From Larsenimonas suaedae (lineage in GTDB: Bacteria; Pseudomonadota; Gammaproteobacteria; Pseudomonadales; Halomonadaceae): 64,000 bases of DNA. Location: assembly GCF_023712105.1 (NCBI RefSeq), contig NZ_JAMLJI010000001.1, positions 186,001-250,000 of the forward strand. Reading direction: 5' to 3'. Under the pieces are notes generated by a model. It worked only from the letters and a program-made list of their open reading frames with translations. It searched no databases and was not told the origin of the DNA. How positions within the stretch are numbered: position 1 is the first letter of the stretch; every line of letters begins with the position of its first letter. This document shows positions 39,411 through 48,279 of this stretch, piece by piece. The translations under genes were made by a program, and so were the position numbers.

Positions 39411-39436
39411 GCCTCTTATCCTCAGTCGGTGTGGCC

Positions 39437-40336
39437 TCAGTCGATGTAGCGACGGGTCAGGTGCGCGTAATCGTCGATGCGCCGATCGCGCAGGTAAGGC
39501 CAGATGCGCCGGATGTCCTCACTGCGGGACAGGTCGATCCGGGTATCAAGCGTCGTTGGCTGCCCGTCGGCCTGAGCCAGAAACTCGCCTTGAGGGCCTG
39601 CAATGAAGCTTGCACCCCAGAATTCGATGCCTTCGCTCTGGGCGCTGGGGTCGGCTTCATGCCCCACGCGATTGGCCACCATCACCGGCAGCCCATTGGC
39701 GACGGCGTGGGCGCGCTGAATGACGGTCCAGGCGTCCTGCTGGCGGCGCTGTTCTTCAGTCTCGTCTCGTGTGTCCCAGCCGATGGCGGTGGGGTAAAGC
39801 AGGAGTTCCGCGCCGGCCATTGCCATCAAACGCGCCGCTTCCGGGTACCATTGATCCCAGCAGACCAGTACGCCAAGCCGCCCGACCGAGGTCTCGATCG
39901 GGGCGAAGCCCGGCCCGCCCTGGGCGGCGCTGTCGCCTGGGGTGAAATAGAATTTTTCGTAAAAGCCCGGGTCGTCTGGAATGTGCATCTTGCGGTAGTG
40001 ACCGATCAGGCCCTTCTGGCGGTCGAGCACGACGGCGGTGTTGTGGTAGAGCCCCGGTGCGCGCCGCTCGAAAATCGACCCGACGATGACCACGTCCAGT
40101 TCCCGGGCAAGCGCGGCCAGGTACTGTGTGGTCGGGCCATCAAGCGGTTCGGCCAGATCGAAGATGGCAGTGTCTTCGGTCTGACAGAAGTACTGTGTGG
40201 CGTGAAGCTCCTGAAGCAGCACGAGCTGCACGCCCTTGGCGGCCAGCGCGCGAATGCCCCGGGCGCTTTCCTCGAGGCTTCTGGTCTTGTCGGCCCAGGC
40301 GGGCTGTTGAACGATACCGGCGTGCAAGGTGGTCAT
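39437..40336 (-). CDS. aguB: N-carbamoylputrescine amidase
   Basis: A 299-residue nitrilase-superfamily enzyme that makes putrescine from N-carbamoylputrescine. The Glu-Lys-Cys triad is visible in LLQELHATQYF, HYRKMHIPDDP and VLVCWDQWYPEA. IPDDPGFYEKFYFTPGD is typical of AguB. The start at 40336 has GGAG 5 bases upstream, overlapping the region of the aguA stop 10 bases away, so aguA-aguB form one unit. Confidence 0.95.
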   Translation of the reverse strand: MTTLHAGIVQQPAWADKTRSLEESARGIRALAAKGVQLVLLQELHATQYFCQTEDTAIFDLAEPLDGPTTQYLAALARELDVVIVGSIFERRAPGLYHNTAVVLDRQKGLIGHYRKMHIPDDPGFYEKFYFTPGDSAAQGGPGFAPIETSVGRLGVLVCWDQWYPEAARLMAMAGAELLLYPTAIGWDTRDETEEQRRQQDAWTVIQRAHAVANGLPVMVANRVGHEADPSAQSEGIEFWGASFIAGPQGEFLAQADGQPTTLDTRIDLSRSEDIRRIWPYLRDRRIDDYAHLTRRYID

Positions 40337-40346
40337 ACAGGCTCCA

Positions 40347-41390
40347 TCAATGGTGGTCGAGCGGGCCAAGGGTGCCCTTGGGCAGTTGCATGGTCAGGCA
40401 GTGCAGGCTGCCGTGCTGGCGAATGACGCTGGTGCAGTCGACCGGCACGATCCGGCGCTCGGGAAAGAGGCTTTGCAGAACGTTGAGTGCCATCAGGTCG
40501 GCCGGATCCTGATAGATCGGCACCAGGACTTCCTGATTGGTGATCAGGAAGTTGGCGTAGGTTGCCGGCAACCGGTGGCCGTCGTCCGGGTCAAACGCCG
40601 CGCGTGGCCAGGGCAACGGGACCAGCGTGTAAGGGTGGCCTTCGGGGGTGCGAAACGCCTTCAGCTCGGCTTCCATGAGGGCGAGGGCGTCGAAGTGCGG
40701 GTCGCTTGGGTCGTCGCAGTGCACATAGGCAATGACGTCTTCCGCGCAAAATCGCGCCAGGGTGTCGATGTGGCTGTCGGTATCATCGCCTTCAAGGTGG
40801 CCATGCTCGAGCCAGAGCACATGTTCGGTGCCCCACTGCGCGCGCATGTGCGCTTCCCAGTCAGCGCGAGAAACCGACCCCCGGTTTTCATTGAGCAGGC
40901 ACGAAGTAGTAACAAGCACCACGCCCTGGCCGTTACTTTCAATGGCGCCGCCTTCGAGAATGCGCAGTTGGTGATCGATGACCGGCACCGACCAGCAGTG
41001 CTCGAGCGCGCGGGTCAGGGCGTTGTCCCGCTCGGCGGCGAACTTGCCGCCCCAGCCGGTAAAGCGGTAGTCCAGAAGCTCCGGCGCGCCTTCGTTCAGG
41101 CGCGTGATTGGCCCGTGATCGCGCGCCCAGGTGTCATCGGCAGGGGCGACATGAAACAGGCAGTTCTCGATGCGTGCGCCGAGTGTCGTCAGACGTGTTC
41201 GGACCGCATCGGCGCGGGCTTGGCTGTCGAGCACGAGCACGACGCGCTGGTAGGCGCTGATGGCACGCACCAGCGCTTCAAACGTCGCCTCGATGCGTTC
41301 GAGCATGGACGACCAATCGCTTTCAAGCGGGGGCCAGGTCAATAGAATGGCGTCCTGGGGATACCATTCGGGCGGCAGCGTATAAGCCAT
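40347..41390 (-). CDS. aguA: Agmatine deiminase
   Basis: A 347-residue guanidino-modifying enzyme converting agmatine to N-carbamoylputrescine. Motifs are ARDHGPI, GHLEGDDTDSHID (His/Asp) and the C-terminal nucleophilic Cys in GSLHCLTMQLP. With aguB it gives an arginine-decarboxylase-dependent route to putrescine. No regulator such as aguR is adjacent. It is divergent from lolC across 140 bases. Confidence 0.96.
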   Translation of the reverse strand: MAYTLPPEWYPQDAILLTWPPLESDWSSMLERIEATFEALVRAISAYQRVVLVLDSQARADAVRTRLTTLGARIENCLFHVAPADDTWARDHGPITRLNEGAPELLDYRFTGWGGKFAAERDNALTRALEHCWSVPVIDHQLRILEGGAIESNGQGVVLVTTSCLLNENRGSVSRADWEAHMRAQWGTEHVLWLEHGHLEGDDTDSHIDTLARFCAEDVIAYVHCDDPSDPHFDALALMEAELKAFRTPEGHPYTLVPLPWPRAAFDPDDGHRLPATYANFLITNQEVLVPIYQDPADLMALNVLQSLFPERRIVPVDCTSVIRQHGSLHCLTMQLPKGTLGPLDHH

Positions 41391-41530
41391 ACGAATTTCC
41401 AGCCTTGCGTGCGGTCAGAAAGAGGTGTCGCGATAATGCCTTAAGCGTTACTTGGTGGAAAGTAGCCTCTGATGCAGCGTTTTCAAAAAGTGCGTACCAT
41501 GAATGCCCCCAAAGGATAGGACTGACTTAC

Positions 41531-42775
41531 ATGCTGGACCGCATCCCGTTTCTGGTCGGGCTTCGCTATACGCGAGCCAAACGGCGTAATCACTTTATCT
41601 CGTTTATTTCCATGACTTCGATGCTTGGCCTGACGCTTGGCGTGGCGGTCATGATTCTGGTGCTCTCGGTCATGAACGGGTTCGATCATGAGCTTCGAAC
41701 GCGCATTCTGGGCATGGTCCCTCACACTCGGATCGAGGCCGTCAACGGCGTCAATGACTGGAAGGCGCTGGCCGAGAGGCTGGAGCAGAAAAGTCCTCAC
41801 ATCATCGGTGCGGCACCCTACGTCGAGCAGCAGGGCATGTTCGCGCGCGGGGGCAATGCCCAGGGCGCGATGGTGCAGGGCATCGAGCCCAAGGCCGAGG
41901 AGAAGGTCTCGATCATTGGCAAGCACATGGCGCAGGGTTCGTTCGACTCCTTGAAAGAGGGTCAGTGGAACGTGGTGCTCGGCCAGCAGCTTGCCCGAAG
42001 CCTGGGCGTTGGGGTGGGTGACCGGGTCACGTTGATGATTCCGGAGGCCTCGGTAACCCCCGGCGGCATCTTCCCGCGCATGAAGCGCTTTACCGTCTCG
42101 GGTATTTTCAGCGTCGGGGCGCAGCTTGACGCCAACCTGGCCTACGCCAACCTGTCGGACATGGCCAAGCTTGGGCGTATCCAGGGCGAGGCGCAGGGTG
42201 TTCGGCTGCAGCTTGATGATTTGTTCAAGGCCAATCAGGTCACTCAGGACATCATCCATCAGATGCCGCCGGGCTATCGTGGCATCGACTGGACCTACAC
42301 CCAGGGCAACCTGTTCCAGGCGATTCAGATGGAAAAGCACATGATCGGTCTTTTGCTGTCGGTCATCGTGGCGGTTGCGGCCTTTAACATCATTTCGACG
42401 CTTGTCATGGTGGTGACCGATAAACACGCCGACATCGCGATCCTTCGAACGCTTGGGGCAACGCCTTTGACCATCATGGGCATCTTTATCGTGCAGGGGC
42501 TGACCATCGGTGTGGTGGGCATCATTTTAGGGGTGATTTTCGGCATCGTTGGCGCGCTAACCGTTGCCGACGTGGTGGCCTGGATTCAGGGCATGTTCGG
42601 GGTTACCTTCCTAGACCCCAATGTCTATTTCATCAGCTACCTGCCCTCGCGGCTCGAGCTGTCGGATGTGCTTGTGATCACGGGCTTTGCCCTGTTGTTG
42701 AGTTTCCTATCGACGCTTTATCCCGCCTGGCGGGCGGCGCGTATTCAGCCGGCGGAGGTGCTGCGTTATGAGTGA
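41531..42775 (+). CDS. lolC: Lipoprotein-releasing ABC transporter permease, LolC/LolE/LolF family
   Basis: A 414-residue inner-membrane protein with one N-terminal helix (about residues 20-45), a large periplasmic domain and three C-terminal helices (about residues 265-395). It releases outer-membrane lipoproteins to LolA. Signature segments are GLRYTRAKRRNHFISFIS, IMGIFIVQGLTIG and the final YPAWRAARIQPAEVLRYE. The start at 41531 has AGGA upstream. It overlaps lolD by 8 bases. Only one permease gene is present, where Pseudomonas has two (lolC and lolE) around lolD, so this may be a LolF-type homodimer. Confidence 0.9.
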   Translation: MLDRIPFLVGLRYTRAKRRNHFISFISMTSMLGLTLGVAVMILVLSVMNGFDHELRTRILGMVPHTRIEAVNGVNDWKALAERLEQKSPHIIGAAPYVEQQGMFARGGNAQGAMVQGIEPKAEEKVSIIGKHMAQGSFDSLKEGQWNVVLGQQLARSLGVGVGDRVTLMIPEASVTPGGIFPRMKRFTVSGIFSVGAQLDANLAYANLSDMAKLGRIQGEAQGVRLQLDDLFKANQVTQDIIHQMPPGYRGIDWTYTQGNLFQAIQMEKHMIGLLLSVIVAVAAFNIISTLVMVVTDKHADIAILRTLGATPLTIMGIFIVQGLTIGVVGIILGVIFGIVGALTVADVVAWIQGMFGVTFLDPNVYFISYLPSRLELSDVLVITGFALLLSFLSTLYPAWRAARIQPAEVLRYE

Positions 42776-43454
42776 GCGGACAATGCTTGAATGTCAGGGG
42801 GTCACTCGAGTCTATAACGAAGGCCCGCAAGATCTGACCGTGCTCGACCAGCTGTCGCTGAACGTGCGCGCCGGTGAGCGCGTTGCCGTGGTCGGAAGCT
42901 CCGGCTCCGGCAAGACTACGCTCTTGAATCTATTGGGCGGACTCGACCGGGCGAGCGAGGGCGATATCGTTATTGCCGGGCAGTCGATCAAGGGGCTGTC
43001 GGAGGCCGAGATCGGGCGCTTTCGTAACCGCCACATCGGCTTCGTCTATCAGTTTCATCACCTGCTGGCCGAGTTCACCGCCGATGAAAACGTGGCCATG
43101 CCGCTGATCATCCGTGGAATGCGCCGGCGTGAGGCGCGGGCTCAGGCGCGAACGCTGCTTGCTCGGGTCGGAATGGAGCCACGGGCAGCGCACAAGCCGG
43201 GCGAGCTTTCAGGCGGTGAACGTCAGCGCGTTGCCATTGCGCGTGCGCTGGTGACTGACCCGAGTCTTGTGTTGATGGATGAGCCGACTGGTAACCTCGA
43301 TCAGACCACGGCCGGCCGGATTCTCGAGCTGATGGACGACATTGCGCGCACGAGTCAGTGTGCCTTTGTGATCGTGACCCACGATACCGGTCTCGCGCGT
43401 CATCAGGACCGTGTGCTGCACCTCGATCAAGGGCGGCTTGTCGAGCAACCCTGA
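42768..43454 (+). CDS. lolD: Lipoprotein-releasing ABC transporter ATPase
   Basis: A 228-residue ABC ATPase that powers the Lol permease. Walker A is GSSGSGKTT, the signature is LSGGERQRVAIARAL, and Walker B is LVLMDEPTGNLD. The sequence between them (FVYQFHHLLAEFTADENVAMP) is the LolD-type Q-loop region that distinguishes it from general MacB-like ATPases. ATG overlaps the lolC end as ATGAGTGA. A terminator follows. Confidence 0.95.
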   Translation: MSERTMLECQGVTRVYNEGPQDLTVLDQLSLNVRAGERVAVVGSSGSGKTTLLNLLGGLDRASEGDIVIAGQSIKGLSEAEIGRFRNRHIGFVYQFHHLLAEFTADENVAMPLIIRGMRRREARAQARTLLARVGMEPRAAHKPGELSGGERQRVAIARALVTDPSLVLMDEPTGNLDQTTAGRILELMDDIARTSQCAFVIVTHDTGLARHQDRVLHLDQGRLVEQP

Positions 43455-43511
43455 AGCAGACAGTCACTGGCGGATCGATCGCGTCACTGGTGGATTGATC
43501 GATGATGGATT

Positions 43512-43544
43512 GAAAACGGGCGGCTCATTGAGCCGCCCGTTTTC
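43512..43544. terminator. Intrinsic terminator, bidirectional, lolD/DUF2062
   Basis: GAAAACGGGCGGCTC and GAGCCGCCCGTTTTC form a perfect 15-bp stem with a 3-base loop. Short T or A runs are on either side. It sits between the convergent lolD and DUF2062 genes. Confidence 0.85.
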
Positions 43545-43559
43545 ATGTGGGAATGTAAG

Positions 43560-44078
43560 TTACTGCGCGCGACGCCTGCGACGGCGGCGCCACTGCCGAG
43601 AGACATGCCACCGCCAGATCAGGCGGATTAAGACATTGCAGGCCCCGCCAAGCACCACACCGGCAATGATCGACCCCACCAGCAGCGGCGGCAGAATGTC
43701 GGCAAGCTGCGTTGCAAGCCAATGTGCGCTGAAGTGATCCGGCACATCTCGATGGGGTGAGTTTAGAACCCAGGTGCCCAGCCGATAGGTGCTGTAGAAA
43801 ATGACGGGCATCGTCAATGGGTTGGTGATCCAGACCAGCGCGATCGACAGCGGCAGGTTGCACCTGAGCAGCCATGCGCCGGCGGCAGCAACAAGCATCT
43901 GGGCTGGAATGGGCAGAAGGGCGCAGAAGATACCGACCATGAAGGCATTGCCGACTGTCCGTCGCGATACCTGCCACAAGGCAGGTATCGCGATGAAGTG
44001 GCTGACGCAGCGCAGTGATTTCTTTCGGCGCAGCGTTTCAGGTTTTGGCAGATAGCGCTGGATCAGTCGACGAGGCAT
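43560..44078 (-). CDS. DUF2062 membrane protein
   Basis: A 172-residue protein with two or three hydrophobic helices and a very basic C terminus (RQWRRRRRRRAQ). RFFIAIPALWQ-like HFIAIPALWQVSRRTVGNAF and ALVWITNPLTMPVIFYSTYRLG fit the DUF2062 family, of unknown function. The Pseudomonas gene in this place, between the lol genes and comEC, is of the same type. The start at 44078 is chosen because upstream residues are not conserved-looking; the ribosome-binding site is weak. Confidence 0.82.
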   Translation of the reverse strand: MPRRLIQRYLPKPETLRRKKSLRCVSHFIAIPALWQVSRRTVGNAFMVGIFCALLPIPAQMLVAAAGAWLLRCNLPLSIALVWITNPLTMPVIFYSTYRLGTWVLNSPHRDVPDHFSAHWLATQLADILPPLLVGSIIAGVVLGGACNVLIRLIWRWHVSRQWRRRRRRRAQ

Positions 44079-44150
44079 TGGATGTGCCGAAATTTCACGT
44101 GATCGAAATGGGCGAAATACATGGTGCGCGCCCCGCGTATGCATTGAGCG

Positions 44151-46457
44151 ATGGTACAGGCAATGCACAGTATGGGTGAAGCACCGTTTCATCGGCCATT
44201 ACAATCGGCGATGACGCTGCCTCTTGCCGGGTTATCGGCCCTGGCAGGCGTGACGTTAGAGCCAATGCCGCTTTTTTGGCTGGCACTTGCCCTGGCAGTG
44301 CTGGCCGTTATCGCCCGCCCATGGCGCTGGGCGGCGGTATTTTCGCTGGCGGTGCTCATGCTGTCAGGGCTTGATCTTCGACTGCGCGCGCCCGAGCCGA
44401 TGCCCGAATCCATGGGGACAGTAACGCTTGAGCGTGTGATTCGAATCGAGGCGCTTGAGCGCGATGCAAACCGCGTGCGTTTTCGGGGGCGGGTAGATAC
44501 CTGTCCAGATAAACGCGACTCGGTAGTGTGCAAGCCCGGTCAAGCCTATCGGCTTTCCTGGTATGACCCCGAGCCATCATTGCACTCAGGCCAGCGCTGG
44601 CATGTGACGCTTCGACTCAAGCCCAATCACGGGTATCACAACTTCGATCGGTTCGATTATGGCGCGTGGCTATCAAGGGAGGGGTATGTCGCGACGGGCT
44701 ACGTTTTAGCGCATAACGTGCGGTTGCCCGATGCGTCCGTCACGCTCAGGGCACGGCTATCCTCGATGCTTTCGCATCTCGACGCTCGGGGTGGGCGCTG
44801 GCTCGATGCGCTGACGCTTGGGCAGGGCAAGGCGCTGACACGCGATGAGTGGGATCAGCTGCGCGATACCGGCACGACGCATCTGTTCGTGGTGTCCGGA
44901 CTGCATGTGGGGTTGATCGTCGGTGGACTTTGGTGGGTCAGCAGGCGCGTTATCACGCTGCTGTGCCCGCTTGACTGGCGAACACGCCGGGCGCCCTGGC
45001 TTGTTGCCGGAGTGGGAGCGCTTCTCTATGCAACGCTTGTGGGTTGGGGGCCGGCGGTAAGTCGGGCAACGATCATGGCATTGATCGCACTTTGGGTGCG
45101 AAGCGGCTACCGGTCGCCGAGTCCATGGCAAGGCTGGTGGCTGGCGCTTGTCCTGGTGATTCTGATCGATCCGAGCGCACCCGGTCGCAGTGGATTCTGG
45201 CTGTCGTTCGGTGCCGTGGCTTGGCTTTTGATGATGTGGCTTGACCGCCCGCGGCCTCGCCCGTGGGTGTTCCTCGCGCGTACGCAGCTTTTTCTGACGC
45301 TTGCGATGGCGGCCATGCTGGCGCTGTCTCATGGGCAGTGGGCGCCGATCTCGCTGCCAGTGAACCTGATTGCCGTGCCCTGGGTCAGTCTCGTGATGAT
45401 GCCGCTTGCGTGTCTGGCCTGGATCGGGGTGCTGTCGGGTATTGAGAGTTTCGTGTTGCCTTTTTACGCAGCGTCCACCGCGTTCTGGGAGGTCACCGCA
45501 GTGGCCGCTCGTCTCGCCCCGGTCTGGACGCTTCCGGCGGCGATAACATCGGTTTGGGTGCTTGGCGTGAGCGGTGCCGCTCTGTGTCTTTTGCTGCCGG
45601 GGCTTGGGTTGAGAACGCGCGGTGTGTGCGTGTGTGCGATGCTCTGCCCGGTGGCCCTGGCGCTTTTGAATCCGGCCACGCCGTCGTTTCGGGTTACGGT
45701 GCACGATGTTGGGCAAGGACTTGCCGTGTCGGTCGAGCAGGCGAGCTATCACGTCCTCTACGACACCGGGGCTCGGTTTCGTTCCGGATTTGCGCCAATT
45801 TCGACGCTTTGGGACCGGCCGCCCGCGTTTGACGAGGTGGTGGTCAGCCATGGCGATAACGACCATTCCGGAGGCCTTGGTTGGCTTCACGAGCAGGCGG
45901 TGGTGATGGCGCGCATCTGGCGGCCTGTGGCCGAGACTGGCGCGGTCTCAACTGCGCGCTGTCGCGCCGGGAGGGGCTGGTCCCACGCAGGAACCCGGTT
46001 CACGTTTCTGTGGCCGCCGGCCGGCAACGCGTTGCCCGAGGACAGCAATGACCGCTCCTGTGTACTCTTGATCGAGCACGAAGCCATCAAGATACTTCTG
46101 ATGGGGGATGTCGGGCGCGGGGTAGAGCGACAGCTTCTTAAGCGCTACGGCGACGCGCTTCGCGATGTGGATGTCATGGTGGCAAGTCATCATGGCAGTC
46201 GAACCGGGTCTGACCCGGCGGTCATCCGTGCGCTTTCACCCCGTCATGTGGTCTTCAGCGCGGGCAAGGCCAATCGCTATGGCCATCCGCATCCGGAGGT
46301 GGTGGCATCGTTCAGGGCGGTGGGCGTCTGTCAGTGGCGCAGCGATCTCCATGGTGCCGTTCGCTTTGACTACGTCCACGGTGAACTTAAAGGCGCAAGC
46401 TCACGCACGCCCCGTGGTATCGATCCCGGCTGCCTTGGGGTAGAATCCGCGCGGTAG
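44151..46457 (+). CDS. comEC: DNA-uptake channel protein ComEC/Rec2
   Basis: A 768-residue multi-pass membrane protein with three parts. An N-terminal soluble domain (residues 80-190) precedes the Competence membrane domain with HLFVVSGLHVGLIVG and RATIMALI. A C-terminal metallo-beta-lactamase domain follows, with VHDVGQGLAV, VVSHGDNDHSGG, LLMGDVG and VASHHGSRTG. It carries single-stranded DNA across the inner membrane in natural transformation. The start is uncertain: ATG at 44151 or 44172. Pilus and other competence genes are not in the window. Confidence 0.92.
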   Translation: MVQAMHSMGEAPFHRPLQSAMTLPLAGLSALAGVTLEPMPLFWLALALAVLAVIARPWRWAAVFSLAVLMLSGLDLRLRAPEPMPESMGTVTLERVIRIEALERDANRVRFRGRVDTCPDKRDSVVCKPGQAYRLSWYDPEPSLHSGQRWHVTLRLKPNHGYHNFDRFDYGAWLSREGYVATGYVLAHNVRLPDASVTLRARLSSMLSHLDARGGRWLDALTLGQGKALTRDEWDQLRDTGTTHLFVVSGLHVGLIVGGLWWVSRRVITLLCPLDWRTRRAPWLVAGVGALLYATLVGWGPAVSRATIMALIALWVRSGYRSPSPWQGWWLALVLVILIDPSAPGRSGFWLSFGAVAWLLMMWLDRPRPRPWVFLARTQLFLTLAMAAMLALSHGQWAPISLPVNLIAVPWVSLVMMPLACLAWIGVLSGIESFVLPFYAASTAFWEVTAVAARLAPVWTLPAAITSVWVLGVSGAALCLLLPGLGLRTRGVCVCAMLCPVALALLNPATPSFRVTVHDVGQGLAVSVEQASYHVLYDTGARFRSGFAPISTLWDRPPAFDEVVVSHGDNDHSGGLGWLHEQAVVMARIWRPVAETGAVSTARCRAGRGWSHAGTRFTFLWPPAGNALPEDSNDRSCVLLIEHEAIKILLMGDVGRGVERQLLKRYGDALRDVDVMVASHHGSRTGSDPAVIRALSPRHVVFSAGKANRYGHPHPEVVASFRAVGVCQWRSDLHGAVRFDYVHGELKGASSRTPRGIDPGCLGVESAR

Positions 46458-46527
46458 TGGAAGGCAGCGCGTGCATGGGGTTGGCGCGCGGTTTCTCGTC
46501 GGTGCAAGGATGGTCTTTGGAGTGGAT

Positions 46528-48264
46528 GTGAACAACACCGGTAGCTGGCCGTTGTACAAACGGCTAATGCGGTACGTGCGCCCCTACTGGCGATTTTTCG
46601 CGATCGCGGTCGTGGGGTATGCGATCTACGCCGCCTCGAGCACGGCGTTTGCCAAGGTCATGGAGTACCTGACCAACGGCATACAGAATCCGGACGCCGA
46701 ATTTCGTCAGTTTCTGCCGTTGATGGTGATTCTGATGTTCGGGCTGCGGGGAGTGGGCACATTTCTTGGCAGTTACTTCATGCAGAAGGTGGCGCGCAAT
46801 ACCGTGCACGCCTTGCGCGTGGACGTATTCAAGCGAATGCTGCATCTGCCCGGGCGGTTTTTCGATCAGCACTCGGGAGGGCACCTGCTTTCTCGTGTGA
46901 CCTATCACGTCGAACAGATCACCGGCGCGGTTACCAAGGCGGTGACGGTCATCGTGCAGGAGGGGCTCTATGTGCTTGGCCTGACCTGCTACCTGTTCTG
47001 GACCAACTGGAAGCTGACGCTCGTTTTTATCGCTGTCACGCCGTTGATCGCAGGTGTCGTTGCCTACGCCAGTCGCCGGTTTCGAAAGCTTGCCCGGCGG
47101 ATTCAGCGCTCGGTGGGCGATGTGACGCATGTTGCCTCCGAAAGCATTACCGGTTACCGCGTCGTTCGCATGCACGGCGCCGAGCAGTACGAGTACGAAC
47201 GCTTCTACGCCGCGAGCGAATACAATCGGGTGCAAAGCCTCAAGGAAGGCTTGACCAAATCCATCAGTGCACCGGTCATCCAGACGCTGATGGCGGTGTC
47301 GCTGGCGCTGCTGGTCTGGCTTGCCCTGCGCCCTGACATCATGGGCAACATGAACGCCGGTCAGTTTGTCGGCTTTATTACAGCCGCGTCGCTCATGGCC
47401 AAGCCGATCAAATCGCTGACCGAGATCAATGGCATGATCCAAAAGGGGCTGTCGGCGGCCCATGAGCTGTTCTTGATCATCGATCATCCCCCTGAGCCTG
47501 ACACCGGCGATCTCGACCCCGGCCGGGTGCGTGGCGCCGTGCATTTCGAGGGCGTGCGATTTGCCTATGGCGAAGGCGAGAGCAATGTACTTCACGGCAT
47601 CGACCTTGAGGTCAACGCCGGTGAAATGGTCGCGCTGGTGGGGCGTTCGGGCAGCGGCAAATCAACGCTCATCAGCCTGCTGAGCCGCTTCTACGACCCA
47701 AGTGACGGGCGCATCCTGATCGACGGTCAGGACACTCGCGAGATGGACCTCAAGGCCCTTCGTCGTCAGATGGCGCTGGTCACCCAGCAGGTCACGCTGT
47801 TCAACGCAACCGTTGCCGAAAACATCGCCTATGCCCACCCCGAGGCGAGCCGTGAATCCATCGTGGCGGCAGCGAAGGCGGCGTACGTCGATGAGTTCAT
47901 CGAGCGGTTGCCCAACGGCTACGATACCCTGATCGGCGACAATGGTGTCATGCTCTCCGGCGGTCAGCGTCAACGGCTCGCGATCGCCCGGGCGATCTTC
48001 AAGGACGCGCCGATTCTGATTCTTGATGAAGCGACCTCGGCGCTTGATACCGAATCGGAGCGCTATATTCAAAAGGCGCTCGAGGATGTGTGCCGGGATC
48101 GAACGACGTTTGTTATCGCTCACCGTCTATCCACGATCGAGCGGGCCGACCGGATCGTGGTGATGGAAAACGGGCATATGGTGGAAACGGGCACTCATGA
48201 AGAACTTCTGGCCCGGGATGGGGCGTATGCAGCGCTGCACCGTGTTCAATTTCAGCAATCCTAA
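46528..48264 (+). CDS. msbA: Lipid A export ATP-binding/permease protein MsbA
   Basis: A 578-residue ABC half-transporter with six N-terminal helices and a C-terminal ATPase (GRSGSGKST, LSGGQRQRLAIARAIF, ILILDEATSALD, then AHRLSTIERAD). MsbA flips core-lipid A across the inner membrane. The neighbour lpxK supports this role, as msbA-lpxK is a standard pair. I use GTG at 46528 because GGAG lies 5 bases upstream; ATG at 46510 or 46471 would add residues without a good site. It stands where Pseudomonas has exbB-exbD. Confidence 0.94.
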   Translation: MNNTGSWPLYKRLMRYVRPYWRFFAIAVVGYAIYAASSTAFAKVMEYLTNGIQNPDAEFRQFLPLMVILMFGLRGVGTFLGSYFMQKVARNTVHALRVDVFKRMLHLPGRFFDQHSGGHLLSRVTYHVEQITGAVTKAVTVIVQEGLYVLGLTCYLFWTNWKLTLVFIAVTPLIAGVVAYASRRFRKLARRIQRSVGDVTHVASESITGYRVVRMHGAEQYEYERFYAASEYNRVQSLKEGLTKSISAPVIQTLMAVSLALLVWLALRPDIMGNMNAGQFVGFITAASLMAKPIKSLTEINGMIQKGLSAAHELFLIIDHPPEPDTGDLDPGRVRGAVHFEGVRFAYGEGESNVLHGIDLEVNAGEMVALVGRSGSGKSTLISLLSRFYDPSDGRILIDGQDTREMDLKALRRQMALVTQQVTLFNATVAENIAYAHPEASRESIVAAAKAAYVDEFIERLPNGYDTLIGDNGVMLSGGQRQRLAIARAIFKDAPILILDEATSALDTESERYIQKALEDVCRDRTTFVIAHRLSTIERADRIVVMENGHMVETGTHEELLARDGAYAALHRVQFQQS

Positions 48265-48279
48265 CGCAGGGCAGGCCCC

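Noticed and set aside
44757-45890. A 377-codon open frame opposite comEC, very rich in Arg, His and Pro
   Set aside because: Composition is what an antisense shadow of a membrane protein gene gives; comEC has clear motifs on the other strand.
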